Below are positions 25,586 through 32,759 of a stretch of DNA of 46,479 nt, piece by piece. The translations under genes were made by a program, and so were the position numbers. Position 1 is the first letter of the stretch, and every line of letters starts with the position of its first letter. Below the pieces are notes generated by a model that saw nothing but the letters and a program-made list of their open reading frames with translations, did no database searches and was not told the DNA's origin. This DNA is from Ruminococcus sp. (GTDB lineage: Bacteria; Bacillota; Clostridia; Oscillospirales; Ruminococcaceae): NCBI GenBank assembly GCA_023665505.1, contig JAMPDU010000005.1:1-46479 (forward strand), given 5' to 3'.

Positions 25586-27091
25586 ATGGATAGCAAAATT
25601 TTATCACGGTATAAAATATTTACGGAGCTTAGCGAGGAAAAGGCGGCGGAATGGTTTGATTACAGCCAACATAAATTCATTAACCACATTGACACGCTGT
25701 ATTATGTCATATATCCGTCGATTGAGGAATGGCGCACAAGTAATATAAAGCAAAGTTTTTGCGGTTATCTTCGGAATATAAAGGAATGCGCTGACAGCTG
25801 CGGAGAACCGCAGGATATTTTTGAAGATGTCGCCGAGGGAATACAGGTCAAACCGTTCTTTGGGTTCGGGTTCTACGCTCTGCACTTCGGCAAACAGGAT
25901 TTTTTTGATGTGTTCGTTGCGGAAAGTCCGCCGAACAGGGACACGCCGCCGATTTTCGTTCAGCTCCGCAGTAATTACCTTTGGACTGTGGGAGCGAGGG
26001 AATGTTTTGATAAGTCGGTAGATATTATTACCAAAATTCTTGACGGGTTCGGTATCGATGTGGACCGTGTGCAGGAAAATCGCATTGACTACGCATATCA
26101 CACAAATTATATTCAGGATTTGCTTAACTTTTTTCCCGAACAGCATTTGAAGTCAATGCAGATTTCGGATTTTGTAAGGGCAAATAAGGAATATTATTTC
26201 TTTGATTGCGACGTGTTTTCCGATTATTTTGCTATGGGCAGGCGTAAAAGCAACAATGTATTTATACGGTGCTATAACAAGTCCAAAGAGGTAATAGAGC
26301 TTGGCTACAAGCAATTTTTTGTGAATATATGGCGGGACTGCGGCTTAATCAGTCAGTACGACCAATTTTTACTTGAAAAGGCTTTTATTTACGGTAAATA
26401 CGATGCTATTCATAAAGCAAGATGTGATTGGTATATGTGCTACGGTGAGAACCCTGCCATAAAACTTGAAATTATGAATCTCAACGAAAATTCCGACACT
26501 CCCGCAAGCAGTTATAAACGGCTTGCCGATAAACTGTTACCCGATTTGACTGTGGTTTGTAACTTTGAGTTTCAGACAAAACGTAAATATTATGACCGTC
26601 TTGACATACCGCTTATAACCACGGAGACGGGTGCGAAACAAAGCGTATATAACATCTTTGAATGTTATCAGACTATTCTTGACAAGCTGACCTGCGGCGT
26701 AGAATACGAGAAAAACGGCTGTATTAGGTTTATCAAGTATAAAGGGGATTGGGCGGAAATTCCTCGGCTTAAACGTCCCGTTGCGAGTTGGTGGAAACTT
26801 CTGCAGAACTGTAAGTCCTATGAGCTCGGGAACGACCTTAATTTTGACATCTTGCGTAAATATCAGGTGTCGCTTGACTTGGAACGCCGTAAAAACTGCG
26901 CGTTGTCGGGGATAGCCTCTAATATTGCGTACTATAAGCGAGCTAAGGACACGCCGTTTGAGAATGACTTGTATGACCTTGTTTCCAGCTTGAACGACAA
27001 TGATTTGAGGTACTATAACCGCAACAAAATTAAAAAGTATAATGAGCTTAAAAAGAAAGGATTGGTTTTTGATGACGAAAATGACAACTGA
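25586..27091 (+). CDS. Rep_trans-family replication initiator of element I
   Basis: 501 aa. Probable rolling-circle nicking initiator of the pT181/RstA-like group. The core ENRIDYAYHTNY near residue 170 and the strand FAMGRRKSNNVFIRCYNKSKEV near residue 212-233 (written in family form G-R-x-S-x-x-x-x-R-x-Y-x-K) are the signatures; a LEIMNLNE block follows. Not related to the HUH initiators of II and III, so the replication module has been exchanged. It overlaps the next gene by 20 bp. Confidence 0.75.
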   Translation: MDSKILSRYKIFTELSEEKAAEWFDYSQHKFINHIDTLYYVIYPSIEEWRTSNIKQSFCGYLRNIKECADSCGEPQDIFEDVAEGIQVKPFFGFGFYALHFGKQDFFDVFVAESPPNRDTPPIFVQLRSNYLWTVGARECFDKSVDIITKILDGFGIDVDRVQENRIDYAYHTNYIQDLLNFFPEQHLKSMQISDFVRANKEYYFFDCDVFSDYFAMGRRKSNNVFIRCYNKSKEVIELGYKQFFVNIWRDCGLISQYDQFLLEKAFIYGKYDAIHKARCDWYMCYGENPAIKLEIMNLNENSDTPASSYKRLADKLLPDLTVVCNFEFQTKRKYYDRLDIPLITTETGAKQSVYNIFECYQTILDKLTCGVEYEKNGCIRFIKYKGDWAEIPRLKRPVASWWKLLQNCKSYELGNDLNFDILRKYQVSLDLERRKNCALSGIASNIAYYKRAKDTPFENDLYDLVSSLNDNDLRYYNRNKIKKYNELKKKGLVFDDENDN

Positions 27092-28193
27092 ATTATTGGA
27101 TTGTGAGAAAACAAAGCCTAAAAAGAAAAGCCGTTCTATTGCCGAAAAGACTAAGGAAAATTTTGAAGTTCTTATGAAACCTGTGGGCGTTCTCGAGGCT
27201 GACACCGATTTACGGCAGGATTTTAACGCATATGCGGGAACACATCTCGACAGGTGCACCAACCGCATTAAACAGTGTGTTTACAATGTTACCTCTAATT
27301 TTATTGAAATCGGTTTCCGTCTTTGGGAGTGTCAAGAGTATAAGTATTATAAGTATCTTGGATTTGACGGCGTTTGTGAGTATGCTCTTTCGGAGCTTGG
27401 CTTTAAAAAATCCTCTACACGGAATTTTATACGGGTTTATGAACGGTTCTGCGGTCACGATATTGTAAAAAAATTATCCAATTGGGAAAAAAGCGGCGGA
27501 ATGGTTCTCGGAAACTATTGCCTTTTGGAGAAATACAAGGATTTTACATACAGCCAGTTGACGGAACTGCTTGCGCTCTCGGATAGTCAGATAGAGGCTA
27601 TTGCCCCAGCTCCTGCCGATACTGTAAAGCAGATACGGGACAAAAAGCAGGGACTTTATGAAGAGGCGGAGCAATGGCTGCATGACGCTATTATCGATGC
27701 CGTTGGCGGTAAACTGGGATTTAAAAAGCAGATTTACGAGTATTACGAGGAAAACAAGTCTGCAAGCAAACTTGCGAGTTTTATAAAAAAGAATATGAAA
27801 CTTAAGATAGAGAGCGGGGGAGTTGTTTTTGATGATAAAAGCCGTTGCATTTTTAATGGTACCCGTGTAATATTTTATCATAGCGTTTATTTCCCGCAGG
27901 ATAAAATAATGAGGTGGTTTGATGTTGCGGAAAAGATTGCAGGGTATATAGAGGCGGGGACTTTTCTTTCCGAGCAAGTACATATTGACGAATTGGCGGA
28001 AGAGCTTGCCGAGGAAATGGCGGCAGAAGTGCCCAAAAGCGAGACGGTTCGCGCCGATGAGCAACGACCGTACAAAATAGAACTGTATAAAGATGACATT
28101 GACATCATACTGAAAAGTCTTAAAGCGGCGGACGTTCCGCAGGATACTTATAAAAGAATTTATGAAACTATCGGAAAGGCAGAAATTTTATGA
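27072..28193 (+). CDS. Conserved Clostridia phage/plasmid protein, function unknown
   Basis: 373 aa. Features: NRIKQCVYNVTSNFIEIGFRL (here in part: NRIKQCVYNV, FIEIGFRLWECQ), KYLGFDGVCEYALSELGFKKSS, then YERFCGHD and a YSQLTELLALSD segment. I know this domain arrangement from proteins on Clostridia phages and plasmids near rep genes, with a Cys/His-poor helical N-terminus; role unproven (DNA binding is plausible). ATG 27072 is chosen because AAAGAAAGGA precedes it. The start lies inside rep. Confidence 0.6.
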   Translation: MTKMTTELLDCEKTKPKKKSRSIAEKTKENFEVLMKPVGVLEADTDLRQDFNAYAGTHLDRCTNRIKQCVYNVTSNFIEIGFRLWECQEYKYYKYLGFDGVCEYALSELGFKKSSTRNFIRVYERFCGHDIVKKLSNWEKSGGMVLGNYCLLEKYKDFTYSQLTELLALSDSQIEAIAPAPADTVKQIRDKKQGLYEEAEQWLHDAIIDAVGGKLGFKKQIYEYYEENKSASKLASFIKKNMKLKIESGGVVFDDKSRCIFNGTRVIFYHSVYFPQDKIMRWFDVAEKIAGYIEAGTFLSEQVHIDELAEELAEEMAAEVPKSETVRADEQRPYKIELYKDDIDIILKSLKAADVPQDTYKRIYETIGKAEIL

Positions 28194-28483
28194 GGCAAAA
28201 AGAAATCTTTTTGACGTACCTAATAAACAAGCGTGACAAACTGGAGAATGATATTAGACAATTACAAATCCGCTTGACAAAGCGTGAGGCGGATGCGGTT
28301 GACTGCCTTGAGCTTGCGCTTGCCCGGGAACGGCTAATAGCGTTTGAGGAATATTACAAAGAGGCTGTTGCAATACTTAACTTGTCAGCTCCAGAGCCTG
28401 TTACATATGTCAGCTTTAGGCGGGGGCTCGATGCCGACTACGCGCGGTATCGGGTCAAGTTGGAACGGGACAAGGGTAAATAA
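28190..28483 (+). CDS. Coiled-coil phage protein (97 aa), end of element I operon
   Basis: Helical and charged: FLTYLINKRDKLENDIRQLQ, then LTKREADAVDCLELALARERL. Start overlaps the previous stop (ATGA). It resembles in pattern the 73/68-aa genes of II (31314) and III (40782): initial K-E-I-x-L-x-Y-I-N, a heptad region with L-T-x-R-E-A, and a C-terminal A-L-x-R-x-x-x-x-x-x-E block. Function unknown. Confidence 0.65.
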   Translation: MRQKEIFLTYLINKRDKLENDIRQLQIRLTKREADAVDCLELALARERLIAFEEYYKEAVAILNLSAPEPVTYVSFRRGLDADYARYRVKLERDKGK

Positions 28484-28515
28484 AAACAGCAGGGGAGTTA
28501 ATTGCCCTGCTGTTT
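28484..28515. terminator. Bidirectional terminator shared by the late operon and the RHH gene (element I)
   Basis: AAACAGCAGGG (28484-28494) and CCCTGCTGTTT (28505-28515). It overlaps the last codons of the convergent ribbon-helix-helix gene. The same hairpin occurs at the equivalent place in element II (30192-30223). Confidence 0.85.
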
Positions 28516-28683
28516 ATCGGTTTCGAGAAGTTTCACAATGTAAGCGTTAAGGCTTAGCCCGTGCGCCTCTGCTTGTGCTTTGTATTCGGCTTTCTTGCCT
28601 TTGGGTACGTGTATTCTTATGTGGTCTTGGTTTGCCTGTAATTTGGCAGTTGCTTTAAGTTGTGCCTCGCTTGTTTTTGCCAT
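28498..28683 (-). CDS. Ribbon-helix-helix regulator of element I
   Basis: 61 aa, Arc/CopG-like: a strand DHIRIHVPKGKKAEYKA and helix HGLSLNAYIVKLLETD. TTGAGGTGA precedes the start. It is divergent from the 84-aa gene, with palindromic GTGCAC operators between them. Element II has a homologue (KAYAEAQGMSLNGYINKLI) at 30006-30209 in the mirrored position. Confidence 0.82.
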   Translation of the reverse strand: MAKTSEAQLKATAKLQANQDHIRIHVPKGKKAEYKAQAEAHGLSLNAYIVKLLETDKQQGN

Positions 28684-28700
28684 GTTATCACCTCAATAAA

Positions 28701-28806
28701 ATTATACCATATATTTTTATAAGTGTACATATACAAATTATACAAATATACGTGCACATATTTGTTTAAAATACCGCTTGATATATGTGCACGTATATGA
28801 TATAAT
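28701..28806. promoter_or_regulatory. RHH control region of element I: two divergent promoters and operators
   Basis: ATATACGTGCACATAT (28746-28761) and its exact reverse complement ATATGTGCACGTATAT (28783-28798); a weaker AAGTGTACATATAC begins at 28721. Rightward promoter TTGATA (28778-28783), 17 bp, TATAAT (28801-28806), with the second operator filling the spacer. Leftward -10 TATAAT (28701-28706) faces the RHH gene. Confidence 0.72.
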
Positions 28807-28861
28807 ATAATTAAAGAAAAGGGCAGCGGCAAACCCGAAACCGCAGAAAGGTTGATGAAAT

Positions 28862-29116
28862 ATGTATTACAAAGTATCTTTTAAGTATGAAGATGTAATG
28901 ATTGATAACGTATGTGTAGCGGTTTACCCGTCCTATTCTTCTGATTTATATTATGTTGTAATGGGGATTCCTTTTAAACGTTCATTTCCTTATGTTATTG
29001 GACAAGCGGGAGTTTTTAAAGATGCAAATTCAGCGTTGGAATGTGTAAAATTAATTGCTGAAAAGTATCCTCGTGTTGAAAATAATCGTAAAGTACCCGA
29101 ATTTATCGGAATATAA
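28862..29116 (+). CDS. Small phage protein divergent from RHH gene (84 aa)
   Basis: Soluble: begins MYYKVSFKYEDVMIDNVCVA and ends RKVPEFIGI. AAAGG upstream; driven by the operator-controlled promoter at 28778. No family recognised. Because its promoter is covered by RHH operators, it is probably induced when the RHH protein is absent. Confidence 0.65.
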   Translation: MYYKVSFKYEDVMIDNVCVAVYPSYSSDLYYVVMGIPFKRSFPYVIGQAGVFKDANSALECVKLIAEKYPRVENNRKVPEFIGI

Positions 29117-29131
29117 AGGCAGGTGTTAAAA

Positions 29132-29242
29132 ATGCGTGTAAAAGTTAAGAAAAAACTGTTAAGGGAAATCAAAGCGGACTGGATAAACCTCGTTATATAC
29201 GGGCTTAGAGCGGAATGGTTGCACATGTCAAAAAATGGCTAA
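29132..29242 (+). CDS. 36-aa peptide ending in the attachment site
   Basis: Begins MRVKVKKKLLREIKADW, ends EWLHMSKNG; basic N-terminus. GGCAGG upstream. Its stop codon abuts the dif-like site 2, and its 3' half has a diverged copy left of site 1 with the frame kept and partly silent changes, which supports it being a real gene. Confidence 0.5.
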   Translation: MRVKVKKKLLREIKADWINLVIYGLRAEWLHMSKNG

Positions 29243-29260
29243 TTTCGCTAAATAAAAGTT
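29192..29260 (+). repeat. Right copy of the 69-bp direct repeat
   Basis: Pairs with 20146-20214 (62 of 69 identical). Contains the 3' half of the 36-aa gene and the left arm and centre of attachment site 2. Confidence 0.8.
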
Positions 29261-29269
29261 TTGCGAAAT
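29242..29269. other. dif-like attachment site 2 (junction of elements I and II)
   Basis: ATTTCGCTAAA, centre TAAAAG, TTTTGCGAAAT. The two arms are inverted repeats of each other with one mismatch. The left arm is the downstream end of element I and the right arm the downstream end of element II, which lie tail to tail. Confidence 0.65.
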
Positions 29270-29284
29270 TATAAAAGTTTTAAA

Positions 29285-29327
29285 CAAGCCCCAGTAGTAG
29301 AACTTACCGAGGCTTGCAGGCTTTTTG
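29285..29327. terminator. Terminator at the left end of element II
   Basis: CAAGCC (29285-29290) and GGCTTG (29311-29316) with an imperfect inner stem; CTTTTTGTT follows on + and T-rich sequence on -. Ends the 51/86-aa operon on -. Confidence 0.55.
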
Positions 29328-29356
29328 TTAAATTATGCCATTTCACTTTTTCCATT

Positions 29357-29617
29357 TTAACGAATATCACGAACAACATAAACGTAATATGCGCCGAGCG
29401 TATCACCTTTAAGATTTTCCGTAACGCTGAACATATGAAAAGGTTTTGAATTTTTACTCTTTATTTGTGCAAAAATTTCCGCATCTGAAAACTCTTTAAA
29501 TCTTGCAATTAGATAAAACGTATACATATTATGATTATCAATATATTCAGATGAAGTAGAAATAACTTCTCCGTTCTTATAAAGTCTTGTGCTTTCCCAA
29601 ATTTTTGGTCTATTCAT
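29357..29617 (-). CDS. Small phage protein (86 aa)
   Basis: Begins MNRPKIWESTRLYKNGEV and ends YYVYVVRDIR; soluble, aromatic-rich. GAAAGGAACGG upstream. Second gene of the operon divergent from the RHH gene of element II. No family recognised. Confidence 0.62.
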   Translation of the reverse strand: MNRPKIWESTRLYKNGEVISTSSEYIDNHNMYTFYLIARFKEFSDAEIFAQIKSKNSKPFHMFSVTENLKGDTLGAYYVYVVRDIR

Positions 29618-29666
29618 TTTTACCGTTCCTTTCTCCCCGTATTGCCGTTAGGTCAGCTTATTGGAT

Positions 29667-29822
29667 TTACTTTACATATTCAAATGTTCTTTCTCCTGTA
29701 TGTGCATAAAGCACATCTAACATAGTCTGTTCATTTAGTCCGTTAATGGAAGTTATAATCTGTAGTGTCTGTTCCGATACTCCTAAATTTTCAAGAGTTT
29801 CCCACATTTCGTTAATACTCAT
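29667..29822 (-). CDS. Small phage protein divergent from RHH gene (51 aa)
   Basis: Begins MSINEMWETLENLGVSEQ, ends ERTFEYVK; acidic, helical. AAAGGTGA before the ATG. Its promoter overlaps RHH operators (29876-29904). Equivalent in position, not in sequence, to the 84-aa gene of element I. Confidence 0.65.
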   Translation of the reverse strand: MSINEMWETLENLGVSEQTLQIITSINGLNEQTMLDVLYAHTGERTFEYVK

Positions 29823-29875
29823 ATTAAATCACCTTTCTACGGTTTAGGGTTTTCCGCTACCCTTATCTTGATTAT

Positions 29876-29982
29876 ATTATATCATACTTGTACAACTATT
29901 TCAAGAGGTAAAATTACCAATCTTGTACAACTATTTTTGTATATTTTGTATACTTGTACAACTAATAAAAATATGGTATAAT
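29876..29982. promoter_or_regulatory. RHH control region of element II: divergent promoters with three operators
   Basis: Direct repeats of CTTGTACAACTA at 29887-29898, 29922-29933 and 29953-29964 (core TTGTACAA palindrome). Rightward promoter TTGTAC (29954-29959), 17 bp, TATAAT (29977-29982), its -35 inside the third repeat. Leftward promoter TTGAAA (29899-29904), 17 bp, TATAAT (29876-29881), its spacer holding the first repeat. Likely target of the RHH protein at 30006. Confidence 0.8.
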
Positions 29983-30005
29983 ATCATCTAAAAGGAGTTG
30001 TTAAA

Positions 30006-30209
30006 ATGGGAAAAACAAGCACAGCAACAAAAAACAAATGGAACGCTAAAGCATACGACCAATTAAGAGTAAATGTATACAAAGGACAGCGCGAACAAAT
30101 AAAGGCATACGCCGAGGCGCAGGGCATGAGCCTAAACGGCTACATTAACAAACTTATAGCCGAGGATATGGGCGCGGCTCTTACAGTTCCAAAACAGCAG
30201 GAGAATTAA
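30006..30209 (+). CDS. Ribbon-helix-helix regulator of element II
   Basis: 67 aa, CopG/Arc type: strand DQLRVNVYKGQREQIKAYAE and helix GMSLNGYINKLIAED. AAAGGAG precedes ATG. Convergent with the late operon and sharing its terminator, as in element I. Autoregulation through the TTGTACAA repeats is likely. Confidence 0.82.
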   Translation: MGKTSTATKNKWNAKAYDQLRVNVYKGQREQIKAYAEAQGMSLNGYINKLIAEDMGAALTVPKQQEN

Positions 30210-30223
30210 TTCCCCTGCTGTTT
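30192..30223. terminator. Bidirectional terminator, late operon / RHH gene (element II)
   Basis: AAACAGCAGG (from 30192) and CCCTGCTGTTT (30213-30223), overlapping the end of the RHH gene. Conserved with element I. Confidence 0.85.
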
Positions 30224-30228
30224 CTGCT

Positions 30229-30438
30229 TTAGTGCGGCAACACGATTATTGTAAAACTACCCGCGCTGTATTTGTCTTTGGGTTCTGCTTTAGCAAGGAA
30301 ATCCAAAATACCGTAGGCATTCTCGGGAATGAGTAAATTCCCGTGATAGAGCAGTGAAATCAATCCTAATGCAGTAAGCTCTGTAAAATTGCAATTGCCG
30401 CTACTATCGGCTAATGTAAATTTTAAATTATCAAACAT
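30229..30438 (-). CDS. Small phage protein (69 aa), last late gene of element II
   Basis: Begins MFDNLKFTLADSSGNCNF; mildly hydrophobic centre (ELTALGLISLLYHGNLL). GCGAGG upstream. No family recognised. Confidence 0.6.
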   Translation of the reverse strand: MFDNLKFTLADSSGNCNFTELTALGLISLLYHGNLLIPENAYGILDFLAKAEPKDKYSAGSFTIIVLPH

Positions 30439-30454
30439 TTTTTATACCTCGCTT

Positions 30455-31303
30455 TCAAAAAGTCAATTGATTTTCGTCAATTTCAATTTTCTTTTGCTTG
30501 TCGGACACCCACCATTCAAAAACTTCCTCGCCGCAGTTCCATGAGGCTTTATTGTTTTTGTAAAAGTCGCTTTGTAACATTCTGTCGAATGTCTTAATAT
30601 ACGCTTGCTTAAATTTCGGATATTTATCAAACTCCGCCTTGCGGTGGTATGACATCGGGCAACCAACACAACCGATACGCTTGTAGCCGCATTGATACAA
30701 CGGATTACTTTCACAGCCATAATAGTGCAGGAACTCCCACACATCACCATCAGACCAATCTATTATAGGGTTTAGCACTCGCTTGCCCTTTAGCTGACAA
30801 TGTTCAAAAATTCGCCTGTCCTCGTCATTGTCGTTATTTAAAATTAACCCGTCAGACAATTTTCGTTGCTGGACTTCCACAATTCCGCGGTTATGACGTT
30901 TTACGCTCTCCGACCAACGTACACCAGTTACAACAAACCTATCAACCCCGCCCCGCTCTTTCAATTCAGAGCAACAATAGCGCACTATCCTTGTAGGCGG
31001 CATATGCTTTTTTACAATAAGCTGATGTATTGTTGTCGCTGGATAGTCAATTTGTATATCAGGTATACTGCGGATATATCGAACAGTTTCGGGCGCGTCC
31101 ATTGTGGTATGGTTATGCACCAAATCAAAGGGCAGTCCCGACAGTTCCATTAATATCCGCAAGCAGTCGCTGTCCTTGCCGCCGCTGTAGCACACGTAAT
31201 AAGGCTTATCAAAACCCAGTTCAAGCGGGTTATATGTCTTAATACGCTGTATTGCCGTTTTTACTTTGTCATGATGTCCGAGTAAATCATCATATATCAG
31301 CAT
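30455..31303 (-). CDS. PAPS reductase-like PP-loop protein
   Basis: 282 aa. Adenine nucleotide alpha-hydrolase-type PP-loop SGGKDS at residues 40-45, RYCCSEL near 108 and GVRWSES, then a C-terminal CVGCPMSYHRK block with paired cysteines that could bind metal or FeS. This resembles the phosphoadenosine phosphosulfate reductase family common in phages, including DndC-like relatives; the true reaction here is unknown. ATG 31303 is chosen with GTGAGG 9 bp before it. An unusual cargo gene for an inovirus. Confidence 0.75.
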   Translation of the reverse strand: MLIYDDLLGHHDKVKTAIQRIKTYNPLELGFDKPYYVCYSGGKDSDCLRILMELSGLPFDLVHNHTTMDAPETVRYIRSIPDIQIDYPATTIHQLIVKKHMPPTRIVRYCCSELKERGGVDRFVVTGVRWSESVKRHNRGIVEVQQRKLSDGLILNNDNDEDRRIFEHCQLKGKRVLNPIIDWSDGDVWEFLHYYGCESNPLYQCGYKRIGCVGCPMSYHRKAEFDKYPKFKQAYIKTFDRMLQSDFYKNNKASWNCGEEVFEWWVSDKQKKIEIDENQLTF

Positions 31304-31313
31304 TTTCAAAACC

Positions 31314-31535
31314 TCACTTTACCTTATTTCCCTCAATCCGCAGGAAAACGGAAATATCCTTAAAAATCTGCCTTGACGTTTCCAAGCGGACTAAGGCGTT
31401 TTGCAGTTCGTAGCTGTCATTGACATAAATTTCACGAAATCTGACACGCTGTTGCAGTTCCTTAACTTCTGCCTCTCGCTCCGTCAGTTGTGTATTTATG
31501 TACTCTAAAATGATTTCTTTTTCGTTTTTTCGCAT
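31314..31535 (-). CDS. Coiled-coil phage protein (73 aa), near-duplicate in element III
   Basis: Begins MRKNEKEIILEYINTQLTER; heptad-rich. Almost identical for 62 residues to the gene at 40782-40988 of element III, also at DNA level. AAGGGTG upstream. Function unknown; the element I gene at 28190 looks related. Confidence 0.7.
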   Translation of the reverse strand: MRKNEKEIILEYINTQLTEREAEVKELQQRVRFREIYVNDSYELQNALVRLETSRQIFKDISVFLRIEGNKVK

Positions 31536-31548
31536 TATCGGCACACCC

Positions 31549-31944
31549 TTAATAATTAAAAACATATTCGTCAGAGAAAAGCTCCGAGCGGCGTTGTTGC
31601 CAAATCTGCTCCCGTCTCTGTTCAAGCTGTTTGTACATAATTTTCGGCACAGCCCTTTGACAGCGTAAAAGTCGTATAACTCCGCGCAGTTCGGCGTTGA
31701 CTAAGTCCAATTCCTGCAAGGACTTAGCGGCTTTAAGATTTCTAAAACCTTTATTAAGACAATGCAAAGAACCGTAATATAACGCGCTCTTGCGGAACGC
31801 CCAACCGTCAACAACGGCGCAAATAAGCGCGTCAACGGCAAGAAAAATAAAAACACAGCCTACAATCACTCCTATAAGTTCTGTAAACTGTTCAATCGTC
31901 AAATTTCCGATAAGCTGTTGCAAATTTGCAAAACGTTCCTGCAT
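31549..31944 (-). CDS. Membrane protein with cytosolic helical tail (131 aa)
   Basis: One transmembrane segment at about residues 22-45 (ELIGVIVGCVFIFLAVDALI), then a basic helical tail with QRREQIWQQRRSELF. Start overlaps the wHTH gene stop by one base. No family recognised. Confidence 0.6.
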   Translation of the reverse strand: MQERFANLQQLIGNLTIEQFTELIGVIVGCVFIFLAVDALICAVVDGWAFRKSALYYGSLHCLNKGFRNLKAAKSLQELDLVNAELRGVIRLLRCQRAVPKIMYKQLEQRREQIWQQRRSELFSDEYVFNY

Positions 31945-32297
31945 TAATTCTCATCTCCTTTAACCAAATCTGCAATACCTTTAAAAAATTCGTCCTCTGC
32001 ATCCATATAGGCTATTGTTTTACGCGCTTTTGGGGTAAGTGCCCACCCGTTTATAGGCGGGGAGGATTCACAGATAAGCTCTACAACTTCGCCGCAACTG
32101 ACTTGTGCGGGACAGCCTTGACTTGACCTCTCGACTAAGCCATTACCACGCAGGTCATGAAGAATTTTAATTGTTTTGTATTTTGAAAATCCAACACTTT
32201 CCGCAATTAATCTTGCGGGAAAAACGAAAATTCCATGGAAGTTATGTGAAATTCTACATATCGTCCGAAAAACCTTTACGGTATTAGTTTCAAGCAT
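31944..32297 (-). CDS. Winged-helix DNA-binding protein (117 aa)
   Basis: Residues 20-60 (FVFPARLIAESVGFSKYKTI, then LHDLRGNGLVERSS) form a winged-helix pattern, followed by two Cys (CPAQVSCGEV) and a short tail. Probable transcription regulator within the late operon. Start overlaps the stop of the 47-aa gene by one base. Confidence 0.6.
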   Translation of the reverse strand: MLETNTVKVFRTICRISHNFHGIFVFPARLIAESVGFSKYKTIKILHDLRGNGLVERSSQGCPAQVSCGEVVELICESSPPINGWALTPKARKTIAYMDAEDEFFKGIADLVKGDEN

Positions 32298-32440
32298 TAT
32301 TTATCACCGCCTTTAGACTTCTCCGATTTATCATTGTTTTTATAAATCATCTTAACAATAACATCAGCAAGCAAATAAGCTAAGACGAAAACACCGAAAC
32401 ATGCCGCAATTTGCCCAAAGGATAAATCAAGTATTTTCAT
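32297..32440 (-). CDS. 47-aa single-TM phage protein
   Basis: Begins MKILDLSFGQIAACFGVFVL, then LAYLLADVIVKMIY and a polar lysine-rich end. Its start overlaps the previous stop (ATGA) and its stop overlaps the next start, which supports it as a real coupled gene. Confidence 0.6.
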   Translation of the reverse strand: MKILDLSFGQIAACFGVFVLAYLLADVIVKMIYKNNDKSEKSKGGDK

Positions 32441-32709
32441 TGTTTTACACCGTCCTTAGAAACATATTGATTAATTTCAAACGTGCGGTTTTGAGCCAAC
32501 AGCGAAAGAAATTTCGGGTCGTTTAAAAGTTTCTTAATCTGTTCGTCTGAACAGCCGCGAGACTTTAACATCTGCTCTCGTTCCGCACGCAGTTTCTTTA
32601 CTTTTAACTTGCGGCGGCAATCAAGAATAAAAAAGACAACCCACACAAGACCGAACACGGCAGTAAGCAATATCTGCCACAATTCCCATTCTGCAAAAAT
32701 TTTCAACAT
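32437..32709 (-). CDS. TM protein with charged cytosolic domain (90 aa)
   Basis: Transmembrane segment at residues 10-28 (LWQILLTAVFGLVWVVFFIL), then a highly basic/charged helix (RRKLKVKKLRAEREQMLKSRG). It lies between Rep and the 47-aa gene. No family recognised. Confidence 0.6.
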   Translation of the reverse strand: MLKIFAEWELWQILLTAVFGLVWVVFFILDCRRKLKVKKLRAEREQMLKSRGCSDEQIKKLLNDPKFLSLLAQNRTFEINQYVSKDGVKQ

Positions 32710-32759
32710 AATTTTTTTTACCTCGCTTTTTTAAAAATTTTATGTAAAAAGGCTATAGC

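Larger units (their letters stand above)
20207..29252 (+). mobile_element. Inovirus-like prophage I (about 9 kb, late genes on +)
   Basis: Bounded by attachment sites 1 and 2. Lysogeny genes on - (49-aa gene, DUF2726, repressor). Late/replication operon on +: SSB-like, coiled-coil TM protein, 40-aa TM protein, major coat, Zot, adsorption protein, pVI-like, 62-aa gene, Rep_trans initiator, two further genes. A ribbon-helix-helix switch closes the right end. No integrase and no secretin. It looks intact. Confidence 0.85.

Noticed and set aside
25604..26146. 180-codon minus-strand frame opposite the Rep_trans gene
   Set aside because: Shadow frame; the plus-strand product carries family motifs and a coupled downstream gene.
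29887..29964. Three regularly spaced repeats that might suggest a small CRISPR
   Set aside because: Repeats are 12 bp with 19-23 bp between, overlap promoters and face an RHH gene; operators explain them.
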